Shown here one piece after another: positions 22,311-33,377 of a stretch of 64,000 bases of DNA (within the stretch, counting starts at the first letter, position 1; every line of letters begins with the position of its first letter). A program made the translations under genes and the position numbers. This DNA is from Gracilaria gracilis (Eukaryota; Rhodophyta; Florideophyceae; Gracilariales; Gracilariaceae), in contig JARGSG010000052.1 in assembly GCA_030374805.1 (NCBI GenBank), positions 248,001 through 312,000 on the forward strand, in the 5' to 3' direction. Under the pieces are notes generated by a model. That model was not told the origin of the DNA. It did no database searches and saw nothing but the letters and a program-made list of their open reading frames with translations.

Positions 22311-24417
22311 TTAAGAGCCAAAAGTTTGAACTTTTTTTTGAGATATATGGACGTTCAGATTGAGAGAGTTCTGAACTATTCTTCTTATCTCGTCCAGAAG
22401 CCATTGGACCACAAAATGAGATGTAACAAGAAAAGGAACACATTTTCGAAGTAGTTCGGGAAGGTGAAGTATGGCATGGGTCGTCGGAGTAAAGGAGTAG
22501 AATTGGGAACCATCACTATCAAACAAATCTACAAACCCAGCATATGATTCTTCTACTGTGAGTTGTAGTTGCTGGAATCGGCTCGTGGCACTGTTATATC
22601 CAAAATTGAAAGCCAACATCGCGTCTGTGCTCCTCCAAAGGTGAAAACCCTTGTCACTCACATGAAAAACGGAAGAAGTTACAATTGGGAATGTATCTTT
22701 AAGTCCTCCGCGTTATACTTGAAGAACTTGTCGAGGGAAAATGATGATCGAACCCAAAACATCGGTGTTATCTCAAATGACGTACCTATGGCTTCATTTA
22801 TGAGCTGAAGTCGTTCCTGAGATAAGCAGTATCCCGGAAGTGATTGGGATCTCATGTGTCTCAAACGTGTACTGGTCAGCAAACGCAGAATGTTCTCCAT
22901 CCACCAGAGCAAAAGCATGTGCATGATATCGTATGGAAAGGAATAGGGGTAGTCGAAACTGAGCCCCCTCATGCAAAACGCTCTTTTTATCCACGCAGAT
23001 TTGATTAGATGGTTACGCTCCTTTTTAGTAGTCTTGGAGTACCCAAGTGCTTTACAACTGGATAAGACATTTACCTCTGATCTCTTATTTCTGCATTCGG
23101 AGTCGACCAGAAACCCAGAACGATAATAACGGTTTTTTGAATGGCTTCTTCTAGAACCCTCGGGTCAACGCATGGAATGGAAGATAGGCATTTGAACTCT
23201 TTGACAAACACAAGTTCTCTAAAACAGAACCGATAAAACAAACGTCCATTGTGTCCGACGTACCCCAGGATTTCTGAGGCGGCCGGCCATTCTGCTGTAC
23301 GGTAGAGTACAAAAGCACTCTGTCTTAGAATTTTACCATCACTACATGATAATGCAATGCCATTCTCCAAGAATTTCAGATCAATAATTATATCGCTCAC
23401 GAACATTTCAAAGTAGTCGGTGTGGTGAGAGGCAGGAATGAAGGTAAGTGGAATTGAATTTAATGCTTGGCTCCGCCCTGCTGGAAGAAAGTTTAACACG
23501 CTGAACTCAATTTTTCACTATAAAACAGCTTCTCGTCTAAGGTTTCTTGTGCCTATAAAGCGGTCGGTGAAAAGTTTCAGGAAGATGATGATCTCCTTTC
23601 CGCAATTACCCCAGTCAAGAAGCTTCTCGGAGTGCTTTCTGATAAACAGATTCCCGTTATAATAATCAGGCACTACATTCCTCGACGTTTCATCTTCTAA
23701 AGACTCTTTGGCTCTCACACACCCCTCAATGGTAGCGTTCATTGAATTGGGGGCGCTGCAGATTCCCTTCAAAGCTGATGATGGCTTCAAAAACGAAAAC
23801 ATTTTCAGAAGTTTGTGACAGATCCCTTCCCGCGCACTGCACATGTTTTAGTTGATAGAAGCATTCTGGCTGGAGCTGCATGTTCATTAGGACACATCCG
23901 GACGTATAATTTTGTTTTCTTTAATTTGCGTATTGCAGAGTCAATCAAATACTTGTAATGGAAGCGAGAACTTTTGGGTGGCATATTGAAAAGCAGCTCC
24001 ATTGTCCATTGGGAACATTGGACTGTTCTGCTGTGTAGATTAATGCAGCAAGTCGTTCTTAATGACGTTGTTTTGGGTTCAGATCAACTGTTGTGGAGTA
24101 TGGTTTGAAAGTGCTTGAAGTGGCGAAGGTATTGCTTCCATAACTGTTGGAAATAATCGTCATTGAATCAGGCTCTGATTCTACAAATCCAATAAGCTCA
24201 GTATCATGAAAATTCTGCTACCAGTCTTTTGTGCATGACGCGAAGAGGTTCTTTCCCCTTCCACTGCTTGGTGGTCAGGGTCCAAGCTTTTATAAGATTT
24301 TTTGTTTCCTTCTAGGTCCGCCTGATACATATTTTCAATCTCATCTTGAGTACATATTGAACCATTTGGCTCGAAATGCTGTGTGAGAAAATGGGGTGCA
24401 TGCATACTCTGCTGCAC
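22311..24417 (-). pseudogene. Tnp2-like transposase, copy B
   Basis: The minus strand carries, in order: VPDYYNGNLFIRKHSEK (compare the D-YDG-Y block), IFLKLFTDRFIGTRN (the first catalytic Asp block, TDR where TDG or TD-F is usual), then FLENGIALSCSDGK and SEILGYVGHNGRLFYRFCF (compare DlPA...GF.gH....C). Next come FPYDIMHMLLLWWMENI (the DIMH...NI block, 22972 downward) and FYSFTPTTHAILHLPELLRKCVPF (the t.H.LLH.....CGP block). It uses at least three frames. Tnp2 proteins cut and paste CACTA-type elements. Several conserved residues are gone, for example CGP has become CVP, and the gene is dead. Confidence 0.65.
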
Positions 24418-24799
24418 AGGAATGCTTCTGCTTCCGTCCTGTTACCTGGGTAGTCTTTTCCAAATATCAATATCTCCAGCTTAATTGAGAGTGAAGTTTC
24501 ATTGTAATATGCTTCTTCTCCATCAGCCTGAGTTGCAATTGAAGCATTTCAGCTAAGAGAAGTAATCTTCCCACGACCTCTCTCCCTTCCTATTTCCCCT
24601 GTCATGATATGAAGCAGGCAATAGAGAAATGGCCACTCCAGGAGAAATGCAGCTCATGAATAATTCATGTTACTATTTCGGAGGCAATCCGATATGAATG
24701 AGAGCTTGCAGATTTTAAATATTCTCTTCGTCACAGTAGAAGCCAGTTTGAGGCATTCTATTCGCTATTGAAATACAGAAGGCTACCAGTAGCTACTTT

Positions 24800-25080
24800 T
24801 TATGAAAGATCTTTTCCAAAACTGGCCAGTAGAAACTATGCTACTTTCCCTTTTATTCGTAAGATTTCTTTGGTGCCAAGGGTTGTTTAACTGCACTTCT
24901 CATCCCGCTATTCTTTTTTTCTCGGTACTCACCCTGTTCGTCGACGGTCGCTGTCTCGGTTACCCTCATCATTTGGTGTGCGCGGGCTCTTCTCTTCTTG
25001 ATACTTTATTTCCTCACTTCCTCCCTCCATTTATTTTCCATCCCCTCTGAATTTTTCATTAATAGTTTAGTACTTTATCG
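24800..25080 (+). promoter_or_regulatory. Pyrimidine-rich leader of copy B accessory ORF
   Basis: The gap between the divergent genes of copy B is rich in T and C on the plus strand from about 24840 to 25050, with CTTTT, TTTTTTTCTC and TTCCTC runs. It resembles the leader at 40350-40560 in copy A. I see no clear TATA box. It is inferred to be the shared promoter and leader region. Confidence 0.3.
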
Positions 25081-25089
25081 CACGCCCTC

Positions 25090-25341
25090 ATGCATAAGTG
25101 CGATTTGGAAGAATTTGATTTATTTCTGACTCTTTCTTCGGCTATCGGCTTAGCCAGGAACGATATGATTGGTACGGTTTTGCATCACGTTACGGCTGAC
25201 AGCGATATCACTCTGGTAGTACAGATGATCGTGTCGAATCGAGTATCGGATTGTGATGAATTCCAGTCTGGTGTACGTGCTTCAAAAGACAGAGCGGTAG
25301 TAAAGGGACTGGCAGTGCAGTTTAATCCTTCAGAGGGTTAA
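25090..25341 (+). CDS. Unrecognised ORF ahead of accessory gene
   Basis: This 83-codon plus-strand frame (MHKCDLEEFDLFLTL...) ends about 40 bases before the accessory ORF and is in the same general frame family as coding-like sequence. It contains no known motif. It may be the decayed N-terminus of the accessory protein or an unrelated short frame. Confidence 0.3.
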   Translation: MHKCDLEEFDLFLTLSSAIGLARNDMIGTVLHHVTADSDITLVVQMIVSNRVSDCDEFQSGVRASKDRAVVKGLAVQFNPSEG

Positions 25342-25377
25342 ATTATTCTGCGGAACTCCGTTCGTGTACCAACGGCA

Positions 25378-26605
25378 TTGGATAGGAGGATGATGAAAGC
25401 AAACGACATGCCTGGTTTTCCGACTGGTACTGTTATCTCAGCTCGAGTTGTATTCAATCGCCTGTATCAAACCCGAATAAGCAAAAGCACAGATTCGTTC
25501 GACTCAAACTATCCCGTGTACTTAGAGCTTGCGAATATGATCAAGAAAGATATCTGGAAGTGTCTTCATAAGGAGCTAAACTTAATGCGAGGGGCCCGCA
25601 GATACAAGTCTGTCAGGGCTGAGTTCCACTCACATATATCGTCCTCGGAGAAGAAGCTAGAAGATATCTACCCTGTGCTACGTGCAGCGCAAAAAAGCTG
25701 GATCTTAAATGAGTTCATGAAAGAGGCACTGAAGCGCGACAAGAAGTCCACCGCCGAAGCCGCGAAGAAGAAAACGGCCAAAGAGAAGGAGAAGAACGTC
25801 TTCAATGCAAGCACTTCAAGATTGCGTACTAAATCAGGGTTGCAACAAGTGTTGGAAAAGATGACAGTTGTTATACGTGGTGCAGGTTATGTCACTCCGA
25901 CAGAGAAAGACTGTAATCCTGTCATGGTAGAGGTAACGGATGAGATTCGTGCGAATTCTAGTGCTCCCCAACCGGTCATGTGCGTTGCGGATGACGAGAG
26001 TTCCCACCGCCAGACTTTATGACCAGGCCGATGATCACTACAAGGTAGAGAACCAAGATCCCATTCCTTACCGACGGTAAAAGGAAAGGGTTTCAAAGAT
26101 CACATATTTCGATGTCGAGATGTGTCATAAATTCAGGAAGCGTCGTAGCTCTGCCCGAAATCATGCTGTAGCATCCGATGAAAGTTGTGAAGAAGAAAAT
26201 GAACCCCCATTGGTTTGAGGACGACGAGCTACTCCCGCCAAGATGCAGCCTAGGAAAGAAGCCCGTCAAACTCTGGTAGCCGAATCCTTCTCTGAGAGCT
26301 CTATTGCGGAAGAGGACGATTTAGGTGAGGCATAATCCAGTGATGGGGGTGATTTGCCTTCTAGGGAAGAAATCGTTTACAACAGGTCGATTTCAAATCG
26401 GAATGGGGGCAAGTACTCGGCACTCAACCAGGATATCGATATATCGGAATCGCACGGGAATATTGGATCTTATAGGCCAAGGCAGGTGAGAAAGTCTGGT
26501 AACATACAACTAAGACAATCGAAGAAGACTTTCCGCCCTCCCCGTCGTTCCGGAAGGAACAAAATCTCGGTAAAAACGCGCTATGACGTATCTACATGGT
26601 TTTGA
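25378..26605 (+). pseudogene. Accessory charged protein of copy B
   Basis: The first frame (25378-26022, 214 codons) is helical and lysine-rich, with a KKKTAKEKEKN stretch near residue 135. After a frameshift near 26040 a second frame continues to 26605 through two stops, with acidic Ser-rich runs (SDESCEEENEPP, SESSIAEEDDLGEA) and a basic C-terminus (FRPPRRSGRNKISVKTRYD). The general plan of helical region, acidic Ser-rich middle and basic Arg-Ser tail matches the ORF at 40702-41601 beside copy A. It could be a TnpA-like DNA-binding partner; no known domain is visible. Confidence 0.45.
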
Positions 26606-26609
26606 GTTT

Positions 26610-28860
26610 TTCTTTTACGCTCGTATGCGTAAGTTCATGTACCTCACCGGCGTACCATCTTCCTTTTCTGTTTTCTCGTACAAACACAGTATTTGGCAAC
26701 GCTGCATTCCATGCCTACATGACGACGTACAAACGTTCTTTGCGTAAAAACAACAGCTGTATGGTTATTTTGCGTAGTGTTATTAGCACTTTGCTGGTGT
26801 TCTTGCGTGTCCGAGGGACATCCTTGAGTCAATCCGGCCCGTCATCACGGAACTGGAACGCAATTTGTATGCAGTTTTTGATGCCATGTGGTTTAGCGAT
26901 GGTAGACTACTTCGAGAGATACAGGACCTGCTTTGTACTGAAATGAACGGAAGTGAGAAGAATAGCTGTACTTTTCTCGACTTATGCATATTTATGTTTC
27001 GTAAGTGTCATGTACTTTCTTTGGCCATGTAAGGATTTTGATCTTAAGACCTCTTAGGACGTACTTTGAGGAGTACTTGAAGCCATCACGGTCCGTTTTT
27101 GACACTTCCGGTCCTTTTTCTCTCCTGTATTTACGTCCTAAATTCTTCAAGGGAATAGCCTAGTTGTTGTACATATTTTTCCATGCTGAATGAGGCCATT
27201 TCTTATTTTCCTTGAAGGCCAATTTGGTCCTAATTTTGGCCATATCGGGCTCATCTCACAGACCAGTGTAAAAATATATTTTGGATGAGCTCTCGGCAAT
27301 TTGTTGGACACTCTTGGCCGTTGTGATTAGCTTCTAGGGAAGAATAAGGTGCCCTTTGACCAGCAAAGGTACCTCATATGGTTACGCTATACGCAAAAAG
27401 ATGATCGGTGTAAAGCACGACAAGTTCAATCGATATTTTACGAAATGAAAAGCTGGCTTTTCGTGTTTTTTTGAAATCAATATCTGGTATATGTACACGT
27501 GTACGATCATGTTCCACATTTTGGAAATCTTTGGTGTCACTGAAACAGTTTGAAACTATCTTCGTACGTCAATAGTCTGTATGAGCTTCCTTCCAATCAT
27601 AAGAACAAATTAAGGACCATCTCTTTATGTTCTTGGAACAACGAGGTATGTTTCCTGTCCCTGAGATATACATAAATTTTTCACATTACGGGCTCTTTAT
27701 CAAAATGTGAGCTGGCATTTATTTCATCAAGTACACTTTGGGTGAGGATGTCAGACCATTTCTGCACACGCGGGATTCGTTTGGCCTTATTTCTGGATCG
27801 GTTTTGGACTATTTTACTGTTCACATGGGGTGGAGGTGTGAGTCCGCAAACACGATCGAACCTTTCCTACATACAATCTACTCACTTGTTTCATGTTCAT
27901 ATACTTTCATCATGGTTCTCCAGCTTTTGATTCCCCTTCGGAGAGTGTGTTTGCCGCTCGATGGATTTCTGAATAGTTGGCGTACCCTCATGCCGTCATT
28001 ATCACCACGTACCTTTTCAATACCTTCTTCTGTATTGATCCATTGCTAAGGCTATCGCATCTGCAAATGTCAAATTCTTATGGCACGGCTTCCGAGCTAT
28101 ACGCGCATGATCACTTACTTCAAAACTATATTTTGCTAACATATCTTTCTCGGAAACATCAGATGATGGGCACAGGCAAGTGGTCAGGTGACGGGGTTGG
28201 TGGCCTAACAGAATTATGTTGGAAAAGTTATCCAAATCTATTGATATGCGAAACAATTGTAATTTTGTGCATTGTTTGTCCTTCATCTATTTAGGTCCAT
28301 TATAGACCATGTGCCTAGACGTTTTGTTTTCACTACACTTCGGTCCGACAAATAGAAAGTAGTCCTCATTTAGACGCAGTTCAGTTATAACTACGACCGT
28401 TTTGGTGTGGCAAACGATCAAGGTCTTAAAAAGCAGTGGGTCTTACCATAACTAGGTTTTGGCCACCGTTTTGTTTGTGACATGAAGAGGCTGGTATCTT
28501 CCGGTACGCTAAATGTACATTCTGGGTCACCTCTCCTGTAATTTCAGCGAAAATATAACTAAAAGGGTGACCTCAGACTGTTATTAGAATGATAAAGGAT
28601 AGAAAACGTTTGGTTGTATTTCTATGCTGGGTTTTAGGCCATGTATTGTACCCTACTTGTCACCGAGAAGTGGACAAGATTTGTAATATAGAGATGAGCC
28701 TAAAAGCGATTGGATTCCATTTCTGCTTAGACCATTTTCTGGAGAAAACATTGAGCCTTTTTTGGACATAATATCGGCAAAATATCGTCCATCTTTGGAG
28801 AACACGAAATCCACACTGGCCAGACCACTTGAGGAATTTTTTTTTGCAAATCTTTGGACC
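26610..28860. other. No gene recognised
   Basis: Mostly AT-leaning sequence with short frames such as 26596-26946 and 27738-28049 (plus), none with a domain. The right terminus of copy B should lie in this interval. I could not identify a CACT-type end or an inverted partner on the left side below 22311. Confidence 0.35.
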
Positions 28861-29870
28861 CTAACGCCTAAAAAATGAAACCATGATTAATATGAGACAT
28901 AATTAGAACTCGGAAAGCATACACGAGCTTAATCATTTTAGTTCATATCAAATGAGAAACTTTTTACTGTGTCAGAACACATACTGTCAGGGGTTACGGC
29001 AACCTATTATGGAGCTCGCCCCTTTCAAACTGTTGTAGGGCAGAGTTCTGTAAACATACCTTGGCGTGAAAAAGTAGAGATCCCAAGATTCCAATGTGAA
29101 GGTATAAAAAATCATAATATTTTAATATGAAATGGGCAAAACCAACCAGCGTAGTTGATTTGGTTGACAGAAAAGCTTACTGGAGAACAGTACGCGACAC
29201 GAGGCCCGCCTCCTACGGGTATCATATTTAAAAACAAAAAATTGGAAGCGTACCTATCACATGTGCTGCCCGATGAGAAAACCAACCAAATATTATTAAG
29301 CATTATTATTGAATAACTCAATTTTGCAACGACTTAAATTTATTTAACAAGTGGATCACTTATTGGCAAAACTACCGTAAAACCCCTGAAATACTTCTTG
29401 ATTCAATATATAAATATATCATTAGTAATTACATTTCGTTTAAGAAACTTTTAAATTAATATTTTGGTATAAAATGTAGTTAATTTATATCATTTCAAGA
29501 ACGAAAGCTAACAAATCTTTAGTGCCCACAATGCGTACGTTTGATTGAAAGCCTCGAATTCTATCTATGAATGACTTCCTTATTTACACTACTCTCTATC
29601 CTTTACCCGAGAAGGGCTTTAAATTACATCATAGTTCTATTTTCGAACTTATGTTTTGTTTATATACCTTAAAGAACGATATCAATTAAGGTTTCTAGAT
29701 CTTTTTCTGTTCGCAGTTTTTGTATTGGATGTCTATGGGAATGGGAATCGTTATCTAAAAAGTTGGTTAAACGCCAGGATCTCGAATAATACAGAATTAA
29801 GATGAAATATAAGCCTCAAATCGCAAGGCTAATACTGAGAAAAACACATTACTAGGAAACGTATTTTCCA
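28860..29870. other. AT-rich flank of the island
   Basis: Composition shifts to visibly higher A+T, with many TTTAAATTAATA-type runs (for example 29330-29500). The only frame is 69 codons (29321-29112, minus) with no motif. It leads directly into the long ORF at 29914. Confidence 0.5.
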
Positions 29871-29913
29871 ATCTTGGGTTTAGAAAAGACAGTCTACTGC
29901 ATCTCGCGAATCT

Positions 29914-31251
29914 TTGAAAACAGTGATGTCTTTCAAACCGACACATCGCCGATACCGAACCTATACATCTATTATAGCGGTTTTCGTTATTTTAACAAAT
30001 ACCAGAATTTCCGCTTTTCACACATATGGGGAATGGCGGAGCAGGCTACAGAAAGGGGAGAAAGTTTTGAAGCTAGAGGGAAACGTGACTTTTACGATTA
30101 CTACAAGCAGCATAAGAATGTATTACAAGCATTTCGCTTTTGTCATGGAACTGAAAAGGGTTTCGCTCGTCCTCGCGATTCTTTTCTTTTCTAATATTTC
30201 CTTGTTTAAAAAAATATATATTCCCATATTTATTTTAGTCTCCTTTCTAATGCTAGAAGCCCCCATTGATGAATTGAGACTGAAGCGAAGGCAGATTCGG
30301 AACGTAAAATGGAGCTGTGCCGTAGTAACTGTAAATGGATACGAAATATCCCAACCAGCTTGGCGCATGTGTGAATGGATCAACGTAAGAATAAATGATG
30401 CTCAAGACAACTCAATGGACGAACAGCATAAAGTATACAGAGAGCGTATGAAAGCCGTGGAATCCATTAATCTAAACGATGGCCAAATAATATATTTCAT
30501 TGATCGGGATATGGTCGATTTTAGAAGTACACCTCATATGGCTATGAATTATGGACCTCTTACCCTCGTGGGTGCAAAGACACACTTTCCAAGGGTTCGA
30601 GACAATCAAATTTTTATAAAGGGTAGAAGAGGTATGATTATGTACAAAGAGATCTTGCGTAAGAGCTTAGAGAAAAGTACTGGACCCCCAGAATTAGGAT
30701 TCTCAACCTTATACGTAGAAGGATACTTTGACAGGAACAACATCACAGTCCTAAACGTTCCTGAAGATGTTTTGCACTGTCCAAGTACGGTTTGGGATCG
30801 AGCCTCATGTTTGCGTCAGACACCAGAGAGACGAACAGCAGCTTTACAACACCTGTGGCCTATATTATTAATCCTAATTTTTGTGAGGGTTCTTTTATCA
30901 ACCAGTTTTTGGTACTCGTCTTGCTGTTATATCCCATGTTTTACAATTTGTACCAAGTCGAATATATGGATTACAAATATATTAGAGATGATCGCATTGT
31001 TCAAATGGCAAAATGTGGAATTGACCTTCACTTATGTAAATATTTACATCATTTTATGGTTGATGGTTGAGACCTCAATCGTATTTGTTCGTAGAAGAGT
31101 CAAATATCTAGCTTGCTTTTCAATTCTTGAAAAAACGCTTCCAAAGAATAATGTTGAGAAACACATGGGGAGGTTGGTGTGGTACCGTTTCATAGAGGTA
31201 GATGTTGTCTCACCTAAGCCCTGCAGGATTCAAGGAAGTTCACAAGAATAA
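29914..31251 (+). CDS. Hypothetical membrane-associated protein, 445 codons
   Basis: This is one uninterrupted plus-strand frame of 445 codons in an AT-rich island, among the longest in the window. Hydrophobic segments occur at residues about 18-30, 82-112, 304-335 and 370-388. Between the second and third lies a soluble region of about 190 residues with coding character. It includes IIYFIDRDMVDFRS, a possible D-x-D site, then MNYGPLTLVGAKTHFPRVRD. This might indicate a glycosyltransferase-like fold, but that is speculation; I recognise no family. Alternative frames (29874-30194 and 30792-31070) also look partly coding, so frameshifts at the N-terminal side and near 30800 are possible. No neighbour gives functional context. 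Confidence 0.5.
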   Translation: MKTVMSFKPTHRRYRTYTSIIAVFVILTNTRISAFHTYGEWRSRLQKGEKVLKLEGNVTFTITTSSIRMYYKHFAFVMELKRVSLVLAILFFSNISLFKKIYIPIFILVSFLMLEAPIDELRLKRRQIRNVKWSCAVVTVNGYEISQPAWRMCEWINVRINDAQDNSMDEQHKVYRERMKAVESINLNDGQIIYFIDRDMVDFRSTPHMAMNYGPLTLVGAKTHFPRVRDNQIFIKGRRGMIMYKEILRKSLEKSTGPPELGFSTLYVEGYFDRNNITVLNVPEDVLHCPSTVWDRASCLRQTPERRTAALQHLWPILLILIFVRVLLSTSFWYSSCCYIPCFTICTKSNIWITNILEMIALFKWQNVELTFTYVNIYIILWLMVETSIVFVRRRVKYLACFSILEKTLPKNNVEKHMGRLVWYRFIEVDVVSPKPCRIQGSSQE

Positions 31252-31259
31252 GTAGCAGT

Positions 31260-32030
31260 ACGGTATCATCACTGATGAATTGGTCTTCGAAGCATAAGAT
31301 ATTTTATTTCTTTCTTTGGTTAGGGTTCTACAGTAGATCTTTATTTTCGGAAGTGCAGAAGACACAGACCGGGAAAACCATATGCTCTGCTACATCAATG
31401 GCCAGAGGCCATTTTGTTCAGTGAGACACATAATGTCTTCACCGATCCCACCCCAAGAAACCGAACTGACTGATTGAGGTTAGATCTGATGCATATCACA
31501 TCTGGTTGCGGCGTCAAGAAGGCGCATTTTAAGCTGATCCCGCACCAATGATACCATCCGCCAAAAACCTTCGTGAAGCCCAACAAGAGACACTTCATGG
31601 GGGAAACATTGTGGGACTGAAGGGAAAGGTAGCACATCAAAATGCGAGTGGCATAAACTAGACCAGTACAAAACGAAAAGTGGAAAACATGCCTTTTCTA
31701 TGTAAAACAGATGATGGGATTAAAGATTGTTAGAAAGTATAAGAGTTTGCTGTGTAGGTGAGGGTGGAACGGGTATGCGATCGTTTCTTTTGTTCCACCG
31801 CATGCTCCACTGGATAGTAGAAAAAAAGGCAGAAAAAGAAACTGAAGCATTAGATTTGGATGTTAGTAGTTAAGACTTTGCTGGGGAAAAGAAGCCTGTA
31901 AGAACGAAACGCCACACGCCACCAGTTCGAACATACGGACGAAGACGCTCTTGCTGCTCCGTCGCTCTACAACCACGAAGCGAGATTGAAAAGGCTGGAA
32001 GCAAGACGCCTATGGGCTCCCATGTAGCGA
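31260..32030. other. No gene seen
   Basis: This is the spacer between the AT-rich island and the reverse transcriptase element. Short minus-strand frames at 31395-31671 overlap each other and have no domain. The last 150 bases become GC-richer and are probably the leader of the element that follows. Confidence 0.35.
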
Positions 32031-32034
32031 GTGT

Positions 32035-33198
32035 TTGATGTGGTGGTCGAGCGCAGCCCCAGGAATCCGCAGCAGTCTTGGCCCATTTCCATCTAGAGAT
32101 CAGCTCTTAGCTGATATTTTTCGCCTTCGCGACCTTGAGGCTACCTCTGGACAGAGCTCCGGAACTCCTAATGACCGTTCTAATCTCGACAAGCTCATTA
32201 AGATGACCCCGGAGCCAGTCATGGCGAGGGCTCGTGAACAACCCGCCGAACTTAGGGCGCTCATGAACTCAGCTCTTAAAGTAGACCCGGCTCTTAAACC
32301 TCGGTCAATCCCCGAAAGCAACGCATTCGAAGCTGCATTTATTGCTCTTTCTTGGCTTATGTCGGCTGTAAAACAGGTGAGTCGACAACAAGCCCACCAT
32401 GTGCCAAACCCCATACAACCCGCCATACCACCCTCTTCGGCTGTTGTTCAGTCTAAAAACCCTTTTTCCATACCCACTGCGTTAGCTCAGCCTGACCTCG
32501 ACAACCAAGACTCCGACAACTCTGAAGACAACGACAACGTTCGACCAACTAAGAAGAAAAAGTCTGTCATTAATCCAAAGAGTTTTTCTATCGGCGTATC
32601 TAATGCGCACAGAAGTACATTAGCTCAATATCCAGGAAAGGGTATAATGGCAACCACTCTGAATGTAGAGGAGTTAATGGGACCATCTACTCTCTCCCTT
32701 CTCATATCTCAAGGCACAGATGTAATGACCTTTCTGCAGCGCCATTTCGAGCATTGGAAGAGGCCGCAAAGCGGTCATCCGACAGCTCCCGAAATGGAAG
32801 CCATAAGCCTCGCCAGGATGATACATCTCGAAAGGCTGATTCACGACTCTCCCAAACAAGCTCTGGAGCAACGCCCGTCGCTGGAAGTGGATCTGAGGTG
32901 CCTTTTCGTCATACTCGGGGTTCAGGAAGACCTATCAACTGGCGTCCATTTCGACCGTCGCGATGCCTTGGAAGAAGTTCATCACCTTCTCGAAACTGTC
33001 CCCCAAGGAACAATCCGCTCACAGGATCGAGGTAGCTGTCACACGAAAAATATCCATGAAGAAGAAGCGACTGACTGCCATCAAGGCAATTCAAGAGTCC
33101 CGCGCCAAACAACGCCAGCTCCGGACCACCGTGCACCACAGAACAGTGAAAGACGAAGCTCAGACGCCAGGGACAAGCACAGATTTGCTCGAAACTGA
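32035..33198 (+). CDS. Gag-like ORF of the RT element
   Basis: This open frame of 387 codons begins ATGATG. Its N-terminal half is helical and Ala/Leu-rich (EPVMARAREQPAELRALM, FIALSWLMSAVKQVSRQQ). The middle has a Pro-rich then acidic linker (NQDSDNSEDNDN), followed at once by a basic KKKKS stretch. A conserved-looking segment then runs around FSIGVSNAHRSTLAQYPGKG, and a leucine-rich helical part contains FLQRHFEHWKR. The C-terminal 100 codons may be out of frame, because overlapping plus-strand frames at 32754 and 32963 also look partly coding. I saw no zinc knuckle. Position upstream of an RT is the main evidence for a Gag role. Confidence 0.5.
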   Translation: MMWWSSAAPGIRSSLGPFPSRDQLLADIFRLRDLEATSGQSSGTPNDRSNLDKLIKMTPEPVMARAREQPAELRALMNSALKVDPALKPRSIPESNAFEAAFIALSWLMSAVKQVSRQQAHHVPNPIQPAIPPSSAVVQSKNPFSIPTALAQPDLDNQDSDNSEDNDNVRPTKKKKSVINPKSFSIGVSNAHRSTLAQYPGKGIMATTLNVEELMGPSTLSLLISQGTDVMTFLQRHFEHWKRPQSGHPTAPEMEAISLARMIHLERLIHDSPKQALEQRPSLEVDLRCLFVILGVQEDLSTGVHFDRRDALEEVHHLLETVPQGTIRSQDRGSCHTKNIHEEEATDCHQGNSRVPRQTTPAPDHRAPQNSERRSSDARDKHRFARN

Positions 33199-33377
33199 AT
33201 ACCACAGGGCTAAAATTTCATCCTCTGTTCCCTATTCCCCTTGTTCTTACGCCAAATTCTCGTGCTAACTCGGTTATCAGCGCTCTTATCTATCTCTATC
33301 AAGGGCCGCTATCGTCGCAAATTTCTAATGTTGCTCGGACTCCATTCTACTCGCAAGCTTCAGCGCAATCCTTCATT

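Larger units (their letters stand above)
22311..26605. mobile_element. Tnp2/CACTA-type element, copy B
   Basis: A decayed transposase of the Tnp2 (EnSpm/CACTA) type lies on the minus strand from about 24417 to 22311. A charged accessory ORF lies on the plus strand from 25378 to 26605, the two facing away from a pyrimidine-rich gap of about 960 bases. The same layout is seen in copy A (37.6-41.6 kb). The element termini were not found; CACTA elements normally end in short inverted repeats starting CACT, which I could not pair by eye. The limits given are those of the coding remnants. Confidence 0.6.

Noticed and set aside
22044-22454. Plus-strand ORF of 136 codons
   Set aside because: It is antisense to the Tnp2 remnant and has no domain; the minus-strand reading is the recognisable one.
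24802-25050. Plus-strand hydrophobic ORF of 82 codons
   Set aside because: It comes from a T/C-rich leader, where Leu/Phe/Ser/Pro codons arise by composition, not from a membrane protein.
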